Source: Nymphaea colorata
Lineage: Eukaryota; Streptophyta; Magnoliopsida; Nymphaeales; Nymphaeaceae
Length of the DNA stretch: 64,000 bases
Assembly (NCBI RefSeq): GCF_008831285.2
Contig: NC_045144.1
Coordinates: 9,401,886-9,465,885 of the forward strand
Reading direction: 5' to 3'
Made by a program: the position numbers and the translations under genes. This document shows, piece after piece, positions 30,605-42,070 of this stretch. The first letter of the stretch is position 1, and every line of letters begins with the position of its first letter. Below the pieces are notes generated by a model. That model was not told where the DNA came from. It saw only the letters and a program-made list of their open reading frames with translations, and ran no database searches.

Positions 30605-31281
30605 ACCTATTTACATCTTGGCCTTGTTGTCAATAAAATACCATTTTGATCTGACGATGATCGCTCAAAGCCAGCACGCTCGCATTTTATTGAAAGACTT
30701 TCAACCGAGGAAGACTATCAATTCTGCTCATAACATTTTATGAGCCTTCCCTGTTATTTGACCAGGTGAACTTATACTGGGTGTCGCTCACCTCCATTAG
30801 GGAGCAAGCAGCTACAAAGCAAAAGAAGGCTTTGCATGTCGCTGTAGTGGAAGCCTTCTCAGTTTTCTCCTCTGCCTTCATAATAAAATTAAAATCTCTG
30901 GCACATATATGGGGGCTATTTATGCAGTTCAATGTTGAACTAAGTTCAATCAAAATCATTTTGGATTCTGAAGCTGGGGCTAAGTTAACAACATCGAAGT
31001 CAAGTTCTGTCACTTTGGACCTAACCCCATATGAACCTAGCTAGTTTTCCCACTTCAGTTTCTAAGCTCCGGCACCAAATGCTGCCATAGAACCAAAATT
31101 TTGGCCCACAACCCATCAACGTCAATATTTGAAATGATACATAGGGATGAAAATTTGAGAGACAACTTGTGAGACCTTCTCTCGTTAATTTGATTTTCAA
31201 CAAAATGGTGATTTGAGGGTTGAGCTTATCAAGAATTATTTGCAGGTCGTGCTGGGCAGAGGCTTGTGACAAGCCTCTCAC
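30605..31281 (-). pseudogene. LINE ORF2 endonuclease domain
   Basis: AP-endonuclease-like domain that nicks target DNA in LINEs. Visible: the N-terminal strand (DLQIILDKLNPQITILLKIK, where K replaces the expected catalytic Glu of the ETK motif), RDFNFIM for GDFN, CSLMEVSDTQYKFTWSNNR, and SDHRQI. Stops and a frame change lie at about 31015 and 30735. Confidence 0.8.
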
Positions 31282-31439
31282 GTTTCATGCAAGCACCCGC
31301 ATGGTAACGAGTAGTGGGAGGTGGACCAAGGGCAATGACTCCAACACTGGCATCCGGTGCCTTCATATTCTCCATTCCTTTCCCTTATATATAACTACCA
31401 TTCAAGGAAGCCACCCCACATTCAGATTTACAGCTGCGT

Positions 31440-32744
31440 CCATCCAGCCCGTTGAAAACACCTTTCTAGTTAGTATCCATGTATCCTCCCTACTCCCTTC
31501 CTAGCTTCAATTGGACATCGGAATTAGTTTCTTTAAGCACATCTTTCCCCTTGGAGCGTCTTGCCCGCTTCTTGAAAGAGCGGACCTGTTTGCACTTCAA
31601 AGATTTCTTCTTTGCTTTAGCTGTGATAGATTCCCCTCCATGTTTTCTAGTAGAGTTGAAACACAATTTTATCCTAGTATCCTGATTATCAGGGCCCAAC
31701 GGACTACTGTTCTCTAGCAGCCACCTCGCCGGACTTCTTTACGCCAACATCCATCACCTCGTTTGTGCTTGTCTCCTGATCCAACGGTTGCTCTTGCTGC
31801 TGCTGCGGCGGCCACTGACTCCTCTTCCCCCCATCTTGCAGCTGCACTGCTAACGACATTTTCATTTCTATGTACCTCCCACTGCAGGTTCCTGGAGCAC
31901 TTAAAATTGATTGCTAGGTTGTGGTCTTATATACCCACTATTAATGGGTTTCTGTTGAGATTTTGGTGCTTTCCTTGCCATACCCACCATGCTCTACTCG
32001 TCCCTTTCTCTGGGCTGCTTTGGTCGAGCCTGCCTTGAGCATCATAGTTCACGAACGAGTGGCTGGTGGAGGTACATGCATTGAAAAACTCTCTTTGACT
32101 CATATTCAATCACCTGCGATACAACCTTCCCTTCTTCCACCTCTATTTCCATCTCCTCTACTGCCATAAAGCCAAGCAGTACCTCCACCAGGCAGCGAGC
32201 AAAACCATTCCTGTCCATGGCCTTGGTAAAGCTACCAATGCCCACAAATCTGGCCCCAATCATGGAAGCCAAATCCCTGAAGCATCGTTCATACCAAAAC
32301 TCCACCGAGAGATCAACTAACCGAAGCCATAACCTCACTAATTTAGGGCTTCAACCTTCAATGGCTTCCTTGGTTTCCATCTATTTGCCACAAGCCCTCT
32401 TCCCCACAGACCATCTCCTTGGAGCAAGGATGCCGTTTAGGGCATCCTCGCTCTCAACATGGATAAGGAAGCTGCCCTTACTGTAAACTTGGCATTTCCA
32501 AAATCTTTCCATTGCTCTCGAAGAGAATAAAAAACAAAAGCATAGTCAATCCTACCCCTCCCAATCCTCCTGCTAGCACAGTAATGGCAGAGTGCTCAAA
32601 AGGCTTGATCAGCTTCTGGAATGCGTCCTTCAGTATAAACGATCTTTTCTTCCTTTGAACCTCACGAGCTTCCAGTGGAGGAATCTCATCTGCCTCATGG
32701 CAGATATCACGTTGCCCTCCAGGGCCTCCACTATTTGAGCCCAT
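31440..32744 (-). pseudogene. LINE ORF1 (DUF4283-type RNA-binding protein)
   Basis: N-terminal segment 32744-32478 (MGSNSGGPGGQRDICHEADE), DUF4283-like domain 32338-32042, and a basic C-terminal tail (KAKKKSLKCKQVRSFKKRAR) at 31699-31490. It packages LINE RNA in active elements. Several frame changes break it. Confidence 0.7.
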
Positions 32745-33045
32745 GAATGCAGACCTTCTGCTGATCCTCTCAAATTCCTAGCATTAGCTTGTCCCTATAC
32801 TATCCCCTGCGAGGGGAAATCTGCCTCCCGCGTCATCTCTTCAAGTCCCCCCTTCCACCTCGATCTCCATTGTTCTCAGTAGGGGAGGAGAACCAACCTT
32901 GCCCAACATCCCCGCTAGAAGCCCCAGGCCTCCGCTCTTCATTCTCTCTCACTTGCTCTTCTCCTTTCTTTTCAAAACCCTCCACCATCGTCATCAACAT
33001 AAGCAATAGATACTCCAATAGAGCCTATCAATCTTTATTTTCTGC

Positions 33046-33480
33046 ACACAATGATAAGCCAGGTGCAATTGTTGATTCAAAACCTTTAACAAAAGAAAAC
33101 TATGCGACATGGAGTCACTCCATGATCATGATACTCATTGCTAAGAACAAATATGTCTTCATTGATGGTTCTTTACCTATACTACATCCACAAGTGTAGA
33201 GTAGTAAGTTTTGTAGGTCCACTGCAACACTGTGGTGTCGCATAATTAATTAACTCTATCTCCAAAGACATAGTTGATAGCATTATTTTTACTACCATTG
33301 CTTAGGAAGTTTGGTATGAGTTGAAGGAGAGCTATTCTCAGAGTCTTGTGCCGACTGCCGAGAAACTTTCAATTAAAATCTGCAATGTGCAGATAACTCA
33401 CCAGTCGTTTTCTATATTTGCTTATTATGCCAAGCTTAAGTCATACTGGGAGGAGTTGGCATCCTATGATATTTTGTCAG
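33046..33480 (+). pseudogene. Copia gag fragment
   Basis: In the 32789-33199 frame, the segment from 33046 reads NDKPGAIVDSKPLTKENYAT followed by WSHSMIMILIAKNKYVFIDG, the N-terminal gag motif of a copia family. Further gag-like sequence (PTAEKLSIKICNVQITHQSF, then AYYAKLKSYWEEL) follows after stops at about 33199 and 33303. No LTR or pol accompanies it, and it ends where a TIR arm begins (33532). Confidence 0.8.
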
Positions 33481-33531
33481 TGTGTACATGTGGACCTTGA
33501 ATACGATGGTTGTTGAGTTGTTAAACTTTAA

Positions 33532-33692
33532 GAGGTCGTTTGATGGCCACAAGACACACGAAACAGAACAAGTGTGTCCTGTCTAATCAAAATTTTCATC
33601 AAACACTATCCACAGGACAGACTAGACACGACAGACACCAGGACAAGAGTATAAATTGTTATATTGTTTCATGCTGTTTCGAGCTAACCCTC
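33532..33692 (+). mobile_element. TIR transposon arm L1
   Basis: Begins gaggtcgtttgatggc. Its ~160 bp resemble the reverse complement of the arm ending at 35954 (shared atcaaacac..tcca..agaacagac..ac..agacac..ggaca..ggtata), so the two look like the long inverted ends of one element of about 2.4 kb. It is preceded by ttaa. Size and TIR motif suggest PIF/Harbinger or a related class; the superfamily is not settled. Confidence 0.6.
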
Positions 33693-33695
33693 TTA

Positions 33696-33880
33696 AAGGT
33701 CGTTTGATTGCTGTCCATTGGGACAGGACAGACAGGATGTCCTGTCCTCTTGGACAATGGTGTTCCTTGTCCACCGATTGATGATTTTAGACACAAAACA
33801 CTATGCTCTTTTGTCCAGCGTTTGTTTCGTGTGTGTCTGTTCTGTCTGTTGTGTTCGTCCTAACGTTTGTTTGTTCGCAT
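33696..33880 (+). mobile_element. TIR transposon arm L2
   Basis: Begins aaggtcgtttgattgctgtcc and continues with ggacaggacagacaggatgtcctgtcc and gacaatggtgttccttgtcca. It matches the reverse complement of 43508-43300 for about 190 bp. It lies directly behind arm L1. Confidence 0.7.
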
Positions 33881-34012
33881 AATAAACAAAACTAATTACA
33901 ATTATGAAAGATAAAATGAAAATTTGTCTGCAATATGTTTTATTTATGTCAATCTAATGTAAATTGAGATATGTCAATGGATCAAGATTTAGAAATTTCT
34001 CTCACTCCCTTC

Positions 34013-34099
34013 TCTCTCTCTCTCTTCATATATATATATATATATATCCTTCTCTCTCTCTTTCTCTCTCTCCATATATATATATATCTTTCTCTCTCT

Positions 34100-34151
<52 letters not shown>

Positions 34152-34170
34152 AGAGAGAGAGAGATATAGA
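34013..34170. repeat. (CT)n/(TA)n/(GA)n compound microsatellite
   Basis: Alternating CT, TA and GA dinucleotide blocks; every long ORF through here is an artefact of the repeat. Confidence 0.95.
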
Positions 34171-35084
34171 GAGAGATGATCAATTCAAACAGACTGTTGA
34201 TCTGTCATTGCCATGAAAGTTCGTTCAAAGAAAGTTCACTCGACCTGTTTCCCAATACTATGCTTAAGCTATAGAACTGAATACAATGATCTGCTGAGAC
34301 TTGAACGAAGTCATGCCCTTTTTACAAGAATCTAGAGTATAAGGCAAAGTACAAAAGCACTCATTACACACTTCTTGTTTGTTTATCACCAAATTTTCAC
34401 TTAGATTCCATACGGACTGCATTCAAAAGAAAAAATAAAGAACATAATATTTTATAGTTTTTCTTTCAATATCTGTCAACTTTTACCCCTCAAAGATGAC
34501 GATGACAACCCATAATACTTTACAGCAGCCATGGAATCATGAATCTTCTAGCAGAAAACTGCTGCCTTGAGCTTTCTTTCAAATGTTTGCCTTCACTTTT
34601 CCCTTCTTTGGTGGAAAGGACTCAAGGGGAGCTTAACCTCTGTTTACGTTCTGAAATCTGTCCATCATAATGTGGTATCACCTGGTGTGACGAAAATCTA
34701 AGATGTCTGCAGAGTGAAAGCCAAGAATGGCAACTGACTGATTTTGCTTCTTCGCTTTATAGGCACAGTTCGAGTGATAAAAATTCCTTCGCATGGACAA
34801 GAACTGACTTTACAGAGTGAGATTTTCATCATTCATCAAGGACCAACATCAGGAATCTAAAAATTTCAAAAAAAATCATAGCAAGATCATGAGATATTTT
34901 ATTGTCAAAAGAGTCCCATAGATCAAACATTCCATCAAACACGTGGAGTGCAAGTCTTGATACATAACTTCAAATGAGCTGCAAATATGTTGTTGCTACT
35001 AAAATACAATCTGAGTGAGCGAAGTAGACAATGAGTGAGAAAGAAAGACAGAGTGAGTGCGAGAAATCTCTGCCCTACCTGCAG

Positions 35085-35352
35085 AAGGGCTTCCACGAAT
35101 ATAGGGATGAAGCTGGCCGTCGAAGGGTTGAAATTTGTCATTTGACGGATATGAAGCTGGCTATGAAAAGGCTTTAGATGGGACATTCCACATATTTAGA
35201 ACTGAAGCATACCATTGAAGGGCTGCAAAAGAGGCATTTCATGGATTTAGGAAAGGCTGTCGATGAGGCGTTCCATGGATTTAAGGCTAAAGTGAGCCAT
35301 CGAAGGGCTGCAAATGAAGCATCTCAGAGATTTAGGGCTGAAGCTGGAGAGA
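35085..35352 (+). repeat. Degenerate tandem repeat, ~45-50-bp unit
   Basis: About six diverged units containing variants of ggcatttcatggatttagg and ctgaagctggccatcgaagggctgca. Units keep a common reading frame over 35178-35366, but there is no known domain. Confidence 0.7.
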
Positions 35353-35779
35353 AAGAGAATGAGTGAGAGAACTCGATGGCTTTCTCATGAAGCTCCAGAT
35401 CATGGTCATCGGTTAGAGTAGGAGACCAGAGCCTTCTATTATGTCCTAAACCCCTCATTTGGAGGATGGAGATTGGGAGAAGCATGAACATAGATGGTGA
35501 AGAACAACCATATTTGCTAAACCACGGTAAGCAGCAAGAGATGGGCAAGAAATCCAGATACTGAGAGGGAGAAAGAGTGCAAATAGCAATCGATCATTGG
35601 ACATCGTCACTGGTGCATTGTGAGGAGTAGTGAGCAGTGACTCATGGTGAGTAATGGGGGAGACAGACTTCATCTGATCATCTCCATAGCATCAGTGAAG
35701 AGCAGTGTGCAAGGGACTCATGGAGAAAAATGAGAGAGAGATGAGTATCGAGAGAGGGAGGTGAGCTCGAGCGTAAAAG

Positions 35780-35954
35780 CGTCCTGTCAGTTCTGTGGTT
35801 AACCATGGAACGGTACGGGACAGGGAAGAAATATATACCCCTGTCCCAGTGTCTGCTCTGTCCGTTCTGTTCTATGGACGGTGTTTGATGCACATTTTAA
35901 TAAATGGAACGAATGTGTCCGTTCTAGCCTGTTCCATTGCCATCAAACGACCTC
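35780..35954 (-). mobile_element. TIR transposon arm R1
   Basis: Ends gccatcaaacgacctc at 35954, the inverted counterpart of arm L1 at 33532. The ~170-bp subterminal region is alignable with L1 by eye. The flanking 3 bp (tgt) do not match the taa before L1, so no TSD can be claimed. Confidence 0.6.
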
Positions 35955-36136
35955 TGTACAGACAGAACTCTCTCGCCACGAAACCCCGACCCCAACCCCG
36001 AAGGAGCTACTGCGAGAGAGCAATGGTATAGAGCGAAAGAGAGAGACCGCAGTCATCAGCCGTTGGAAACAAGTCCGTCGTCATCGTCATCTCTCTCTCT
36101 CTCTCTCTCTCTCACGCGCGCGCTAGGATCCCATCC

Positions 36137-36463
36137 ATGGACGTGAGGCCCAGGGGGCGGAAGCTTCCCTTTGAGCTCCTCACCGACGAGAGCATCGAAG
36201 AAAGTGTAGGGCTTCTTTCTGGATCGCAATCAGCAACTATTACAAAGGAGCTGGCCGATGACAGAGTCTAGTTCCTCTTGGAGAAGAAGCGGAAGCAAAA
36301 ACGGAAGAGGAAAGCTTCCAAGCTGAAGGATGTCGAAGTGGGAGATTCTATCGATGCTGTCACTACCAATCGATCTGGTTTCGCTTTCGATGGGGTTCTA
36401 GGACCTGGTGTTGGGGCTGATCGTGCTGAAAATCTAGAGATAGCCGTCGCCGAAGGCTCAATA
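36137..36463 (+). pseudogene. Exon-like ORF, N-terminal TAPT1/POD1-like (left half)
   Basis: GC-rich ORF from the ATG at 36137 (MDVRPRGRKLPFELLTDES), preceded by a (CT)n-rich leader typical of plant 5' UTRs. One in-frame TAG (36269-36271) interrupts it; the same frame is then open through a basic cluster (EKKRKQKRKRKASKLKD) to 36463, where copia element D is inserted. GRKLxFExL followed by a Lys/Arg-rich stretch resembles the N-terminus of plant TAPT1 homologues (POD1, an ER protein). The match is short and from memory of the family pattern, so the assignment is weak. The conserved TAPT1 domain is not found in the window. Confidence 0.4.
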
Positions 36464-36822
36464 TGTAAAAATAAAAGAAACAGTAAAGAATGCTCAAACA
36501 ATTAATGTGGTTCGGCTAAACTCAGCCTACATCCATGACAAAGGGAAACCTCTCACTTTCTCGATGATGGTGAGAGAGTTCTTTATTGATATTTATAGTT
36601 AGCGTTTACAGCAGGGATCCACAAATCATGGATCTTGATTTGGACAAACAAGGTAACTCTTTATGCTCAGCCGATTGCTTGATTTTAGGAATTGATTCAT
36701 CATTGTTATCCTCAGCCCACTGCTTGATTTTAGGAAGAGATCTTCTATGTTGATCTTCAGCTGATTGCTTGATTTTAGGAGAAGATCTTTCATTGTGATC
36801 TTTAGCCATCGTCATTTTATCT
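36464..36822 (-). repeat. 3' LTR of element D
   Basis: Minus-strand LTR ending ...TTTTTACA. Its first base is A instead of T (AGATAAAATG for TGATAAAATG). It contains three copies of a ~45-bp unit with tgcttgattttagga (plus-strand reading), conserved in the other LTR. Confidence 0.92.
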
Positions 36823-37040
36823 TGCCCCTTCAAACCAATACTTGTGTCAATAAGATTGAGTTTGTCTTTGAGAGAATGATACCTCGGCCCTGGTAATGGC
36901 TTAGTTAAAATATCTGCTATCTGATGTTCAGATTTGACAAATTCAACTTGAATTTCTCCTTTACTGACTTTTTCTCTGACAAAGTGAAAATCTATTTTGA
37001 TATGCTTTGTCCGTGCATGAAAAACAAGATTGGCTGCAAG

Positions 37041-39951
37041 TTAGGTGGCTCCCAGATTATCACACTTTAATATAGGGACATCATGTAGTGGGACCTGTAA
37101 GTCGTTGAGAAGGTGCCTTAGCCATGTAAGTTCTGCAGTAGCTCCCACCATTACCTTATATTCTGCCTCCGTACTTGAACGGGCAACTGTATGTTGTTTG
37201 TTTGATCCCCAAGATATTATGTTTCCACCCAACATAGTGACGAATCCATTTGTGGATCTTCTGTCATCAGGACAACCAGCCCAATCAGCATCTGAATATG
37301 CTTCAAGTTTCCAATGTGGGGATGCTTTTATATGTAGACCATAAGCTCGAGTTCCTTGAAGATACCGAAGGATCCGTTTTACATGAGTCCAGTGAAGATC
37401 AGTGGGTTCATGAAGAAACTGACATGCCTTGTTGACTGTATATGCAATGTCCGGACGTGTGAGGGTCACATATTGAAGTGCGCCCACAATGCTTCTATAA
37501 AGAGTTTCGTCCTTGAGTTTTTCTCCTTCAAATTTTGAAAGAGATATGTTAGGAGCAGTTGGTGTGACAATGGCTCTGGCTTCTCCCATTTGAGCTCTAA
37601 CAAGGATGTCACTTATGTATTTTTTTTGTTAGAGATAAAGATCAGATCCATTATATTCAACTTCTATCCCAAGGAAGTAGTGTAGCTTTCCCAAATCCTT
37701 GATAGAGAATTTGTTACTTATCTCATGAATGATGTTTCGTATCTCAAGTGAGGAGTTTCCTGTCAAAATAATATCATCAACATATATGAGAATGTACACA
37801 ATGCATGATGTTGAAGTATATATGAACAGAGACGAATCAGATCTGGATCCTGCAAATCCTTTAGATATGAGATATATGCTCAAACTTTCAAACCATGCGC
37901 AAGGAGCTTGCTTAAGTTCATATAGAGACTTCTTCAATTTGCACACATAATCAGGGTGATCATTGTCTACAAATCCTGGCAGTTGACTCATATATACTTC
38001 TTCCTTTAGTGTGCCATGCAAAAAGGCATTGTTCACATCTAGTTGGTGAATAATCTATCCCTGACTGGTAGCAATAGATAAAACCAAACGAATAGTAGTA
38101 GCTTTAATGACTGGGCTGAAAGTTTCTCAATAATCAATACCTTCTCTTTGACTATACCCTTTGGCTACAAGACGAGCCTTGAGTCGTGCCACTGAGCCAT
38201 CTGCATGTCGCTTGACCTTGTATATCCATCGGCAACCCACAACATTATAATGAGACTGACAAGGTACCAATTCCCAAGTTTTGTTGTTGTGAAGAGCATA
38301 GATTTCACTAGACATGGCATCGGCCCACCTAGAATCTTTTTGAGCTGCTTGTAAGTTTATGGGTTCAGAGTCTTCGATAGGGGTCTTGGTTTCACTGAGA
38401 TAAGAGACAAGTTTGGGTCTTCGCGTCCCATCTTGAGATCTAGTGACTATAGGGTGACTCCTGATATGGTTGGCATGTGACGATGGTGGTTGAAGTTTAG
38501 GTTGACGAAGAGGTTCATTGTGTTCAACATTGGTTTCAATTCTAATAGGTGTAGGCTCGGTATCTTGATTGCTAGGATTTTGGTTACATGGTTTAATAAT
38601 GTTGGAACAAGGGTTTGACAGAGAAATAAGAGGCTTGACTATTGGTGGATCGGTATGATTGAACGCTAGCCATTGGGTAATTTCGTTGGCTGTGGTTGGT
38701 GGAGAAATGCCGAATAAAGAAAGGTACTCTCATCAAATAAGACATGTCTAGATGTGATGGCACGTTTGTCTAAGGGATTATAGCAGATGTAACCTTTATG
38801 ACTTTTAGCATAGCCAAGGAAAATGCAAGCATAAGATTTTAGAGCAAGTTTGGATTTTCGTTGAGACCCAGCAAGAGAGTAAACAGTGCATCCAAAACCT
38901 TAAGATGCTTAAGTTGGGGTTTTTCACAAAGTAACTTTGCATATGGTGTCACCTTCATGTCAATTATAGGTAGCCGATTGATAATGTAAACTGTCATTTT
39001 GAAAGCATCAATCCAAAAACATGTGGGCATACTTGCCTGGATGACCATACTCAATCTCATTTCCACAATATGTCGATGTTTTCGCTCTGCAATGCTATTT
39101 TGTTGTGGTGTGTGTGGACATGAAAGCCATCGTCGAATGCCTTGAGCATTAAGATAATCAGAAAAGGCGTGACTCAAGAATTATCCACCCGAATCACTAT
39201 GAAAGATTTTTACTTTCTGTTCAAGTTGTCGCTCAACAATCTTGTGAAAATTCTGGAAACAAGCAAAAGTTTCTGATTTTTTTGTTAAAGAAAAGATCCA
39301 TATAAAGCGTGAGTAATCATCTACTATCACCAAATAATAGTTGTAGCCTTCCCTAGATTTGCATGGAGCAGGTCCCCATAAATCTGCATGAAGCATTTCT
39401 AAAAGAGCGTAAGCCTTGAAATCTGCTTTAGGGAAAGGTAATTGATGCATCTTAGCTAAGGCACACACAGAACACACTTTATTGTTATGCATAGAATCAG
39501 TAGAAATCAATATTGATGCAATCATCTTATTCATCAAATGAACATTTGCATGTCCCAAGCGTCTATGCCATAAATCAAATAACTTATTAGAGTTCCCTAC
39601 AGAAGTATCAACAACTCCCTTTGAAATAGAAAGATAGCTTTTGCAACCTTCATGTTGCACTTTATTCCTTGTCCTAGCGGCAGCAGTGTTTCCAAGAGCA
39701 TTTGACCACAAGTATAATCGTTCTTTAAGACGTCGTCTTCTGTGCATTATCTCCCCTGTCTGCATATTCTTAACAGTAAAATCATGAGGTGTGAATTCCA
39801 TTTTGCAATAGTTGTCCTTAGTAAACTTGGCCACATAAAGTAATTTTTTTTTGTAATGTCGGCACATGCAGAATATTCTTGAAGGTAAATGAGGTATTTT
39901 TAGATGGTAGCAATACATAACCAATACTTTTAATAGTAAGTCTTTCTCCAC
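37041..39951 (-). pseudogene. Element D integrase, RT and RNase H
   Basis: GAG-pre-integrase (LWHRRLGHANVHLMNKM ... CSVCALAKMHQLPF), integrase (LHADLWGPAP; HSDSGG then a TAA at 39181-39183; TPQQNSIAERKHRH), RT (38315-37629; YVDD intact at 37773-37784) and RNase H (YSDADWAGCPDD; SSTEAEYKVMV) in order. Further lesions: frameshift near 38900, TAA at 38127, stop at 37629 and a stop at 37041 before the last RNase H segment. In active copia elements this polyprotein supplies all replication enzymes; here it is not translatable in one piece. Confidence 0.93.
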
Positions 39952-41116
39952 TGCCTACAACAACAGAACCAGATCCAGAGTAAGAAGTAGTACCTTGCAT
40001 CGACTGATTGGTGCTTGTTATGTGGTGGGTGGCTCCTGTATCAGGGTACCACTCTTGACTATCATTAGTCGTATTAGAGGGAAATGCATCAGTATTGGCT
40101 TGACTTGTATTAGCTCCAACATTAAGTGTCATAGCCATAAACGCCTTTGGTATATCGTAACACTGGTGAGCCGTATGATTTCTGTGACCACAGTATTGGC
40201 AAATGATTTCTTGAGCAGATTTGAAGTTGGTGTTGAGAGTATTGTTTCCACGCTCACCATTGCCATAATTATTATTGTTGCAGCTGTGGCCACCATTGCG
40301 GCCATTACCTCTTCCTCTTGCATAGTTGAAGTTACCTCGGCCTGCATAGTTGAAGTTACCTCGGCCCCGCCCAAGTTGGACAACAAAGGCGACAGCGAAA
40401 GAATCATTGTTATTATATGATGGTGGCGTAAGAATGTGAAGACGATTTTCTTGAGTGACCAGCATATCAAAAATTTCGGAAAAACTTGGCAATTGCTTGA
40501 AGGTGGTAATAGTGGTGATAAACGCTTCATATTCACTTGATAAGCCATTAAGAGTATAAATAACAAGATCTGAATCAGAAATCACATGATTGACAACAGC
40601 TAAAGAGTCATACAGAAACTTAACATGATTCAAGTAATCAGCCATGAACATGTCTCCCTTTTTTTGTAAATCTCGTTTCAACTAAATGATCCTTAAGTTA
40701 GACAGTGATGCATATTGTTGTTTAAGAGCACACCAAGCTTGACGGGCCGAGGTGTAGGAAATTAGCTGAGGTAAAATGGGTTCAGACACAGTCTCCATAA
40801 TCCAACTCAAGGCTAACTGGTCTGCACGTTCCCATGTATCATATTCTGGATTCGGCTTAGTTTGATCAACATCAAGATATTCGGGTGGAGCATTAAAAGA
40901 GCCATTAACGTACCTCAATAAGCCTTGACTTTTCATCACACTAGTAATTTGTGAGCGCCATATCAAATAATTGCTTTTGTCCAATCTAACAGAAACTAGG
41001 CTGGAAAAAGCATTCCATTGAGTTTCTGGATTAGGGACATGAGCTATGGTTGAGCTAGACTCAGTCGAATTTACAGCAGCCATAATATTCACAATGATTT
41101 GCCTCACAGATAACAT
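39818..41116 (-). pseudogene. Element D gag and protease
   Basis: Gag begins near 41083 (MAAVNSTESSS) with the copia motif VSVRLDKSNYLIWRSQI and body NPEYDTWERADQLALSWIME. A stop at 40682 interrupts gag, and the same protein continues at 40681-39818 with LNGLSSEYEAFITTITTF, an Asn/Gly/Arg-rich low-complexity segment, a CCHC knuckle (CQYCGHRNHTAHQC) and protease (WYPDTGATHHIT). A frameshift near 39850 precedes integrase. Confidence 0.92.
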
Positions 41117-41706
41117 AGTATATTAACTAAGCAGTGACAGAGGTAGGTACCTCAGAGAAAGAGTTCAGGTAAAGCGCACCAAGAAACCTGCCTTATTACA
41201 GCCTGACAGTCCCAAATTCAGTTTGCTCTCTCTTTTCTTCATTGGAGAAGCTCTTCTTCCGTCTCAGATCAGGTTTGAACCCTGCTGTAATGCCAAAGAA
41301 ACAGAACGTTGCAACTTTCCAATAGTGAGTAAAACGTGAGGCTGCAGCAAAAAAGGGGGGGCGCATGACTTTCCAAAAAAGTGAAATGTGAGGCTGCAGC
41401 AAATGAGAGATGCACAACTTTTCAATAGTGAGGCTGTTGCGAAAAAGGGAGATGCATGGTTTTCTGAAAAGGTGAAATGTGAGGCTACAGCAAAAGAGAG
41501 AGACAACTTTCCAATACTAGCAAGAATGCTGTCAATGAGGAAAAGAAGAAAAACTACAGCAAAGGAAGGACACACGACTTTCTGAAATGGTGAAACGTGA
41601 GGCTGTAGTGAAGGAGGGACGCACAACTTTCAGACACTAGCAAGAATGCATCAATCGCAGGTCTAAAAACCAAAGCTTTGGCTGATGCCTTTTTGCTCTG
41701 ATATCA
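41117..41706. repeat. Leader region of D with degenerate repeats
   Basis: Between the 5' LTR and gag lies a degenerate repeat: variants of gtgaaa(t/c)gtgaggctg(c/t)agc and acgcacaactttc occur about five times between 41320 and 41640. It is untranslated leader by position. Confidence 0.65.
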
Positions 41707-42065
41707 TGTAAAAACAAAAGAAACAGTAAAGAATGCTCAAACAATTAACGTGGTTCGGCTAAACTCAGCCTACATCCACGACAAAGGGAAACCTCTCACT
41801 TTCTCAATGATGGTGAGAGAGTTCTTTATTGATATTTATAGTTGGCGTTTACAGCTGGGATCCACAAATCATGGATCTTGATTTGGATAAACAAGGTAAC
41901 TCTTTATGCTCAGCCAATTGCTTGATTTTAGGAATTGATTCTTCATTGTTATCCTCAGCCCACTGCTTGATTTTAGGAAGAGATCTTCTATCTTGATCTT
42001 CAGCCGATTGCTTGATTTTAGGAGAAGATCTTTCATTGTGATCTTTAGCCATCGTCATTTTATCA
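41707..42065 (-). repeat. 5' LTR of element D
   Basis: Minus-strand LTR TGATAAAATG...TTTTTACA. An open frame of about 70 codons starts inside it (MTMAKDHNERSSPKIKQSAE and two further KIKQ-type repeats) because of the internal ~45-bp unit. There is no evidence that this peptide is made. Confidence 0.92.
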
Positions 42066-42070
42066 CAGTA

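Larger units (their letters stand above)
30600..32760 (-). mobile_element. LINE (L1-type) retrotransposon, lacking reverse transcriptase
   Basis: Minus-strand plant L1-type LINE. ORF1 runs from about 32744 to 31440: N-terminal part, a DUF4283-type RNA-binding region (LWLRLVDLSVEFWYERCF, 32338-32042) and a Lys/Arg-rich tail (about 31699-31490). ORF2 begins with the apurinic endonuclease domain (31281-30600): LQIILDKLNPQITILLKIK, a DFN motif, the core FTWSNNREGS, and a terminal SDH motif. The reverse transcriptase that should follow at lower coordinates is absent, and no poly(A) end is seen. Frames are broken by stops. Confidence 0.8.
33881..35780. other. Interior of TIR element, no gene
   Basis: A (CT)n/(TA)n compound microsatellite (34013-34170), AT-rich DNA, and a degenerate tandem repeat (35085-35352). 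No transposase domain recognised. Confidence 0.5.
36464..42065 (-). mobile_element. Copia LTR retrotransposon D, full length
   Basis: 5602 bp on the minus strand with two 359-bp LTRs (5' LTR 41707-42065; 3' LTR 36464-36822) differing at about a dozen positions by eye. PBS tgatatcagagc (minus strand, just below 41707) resembles the initiator-tRNA-Met site. The purine tract gaaggggcaa precedes the 3' LTR. Flanks caata (36459-36463) and cagta (42066-42070) match at 4 of 5 bases, a slightly decayed TSD. Gag, protease, integrase, RT and RNase H are all present, with several stops and frameshifts. Confidence 0.93.

Noticed and set aside
33964-34216. Several ORFs of Ser-Leu and Tyr-Ile repeats
   Set aside because: They are translations of CT and TA dinucleotide repeats. 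The same holds for ORFs at 27364-27793 and 51524-51979.
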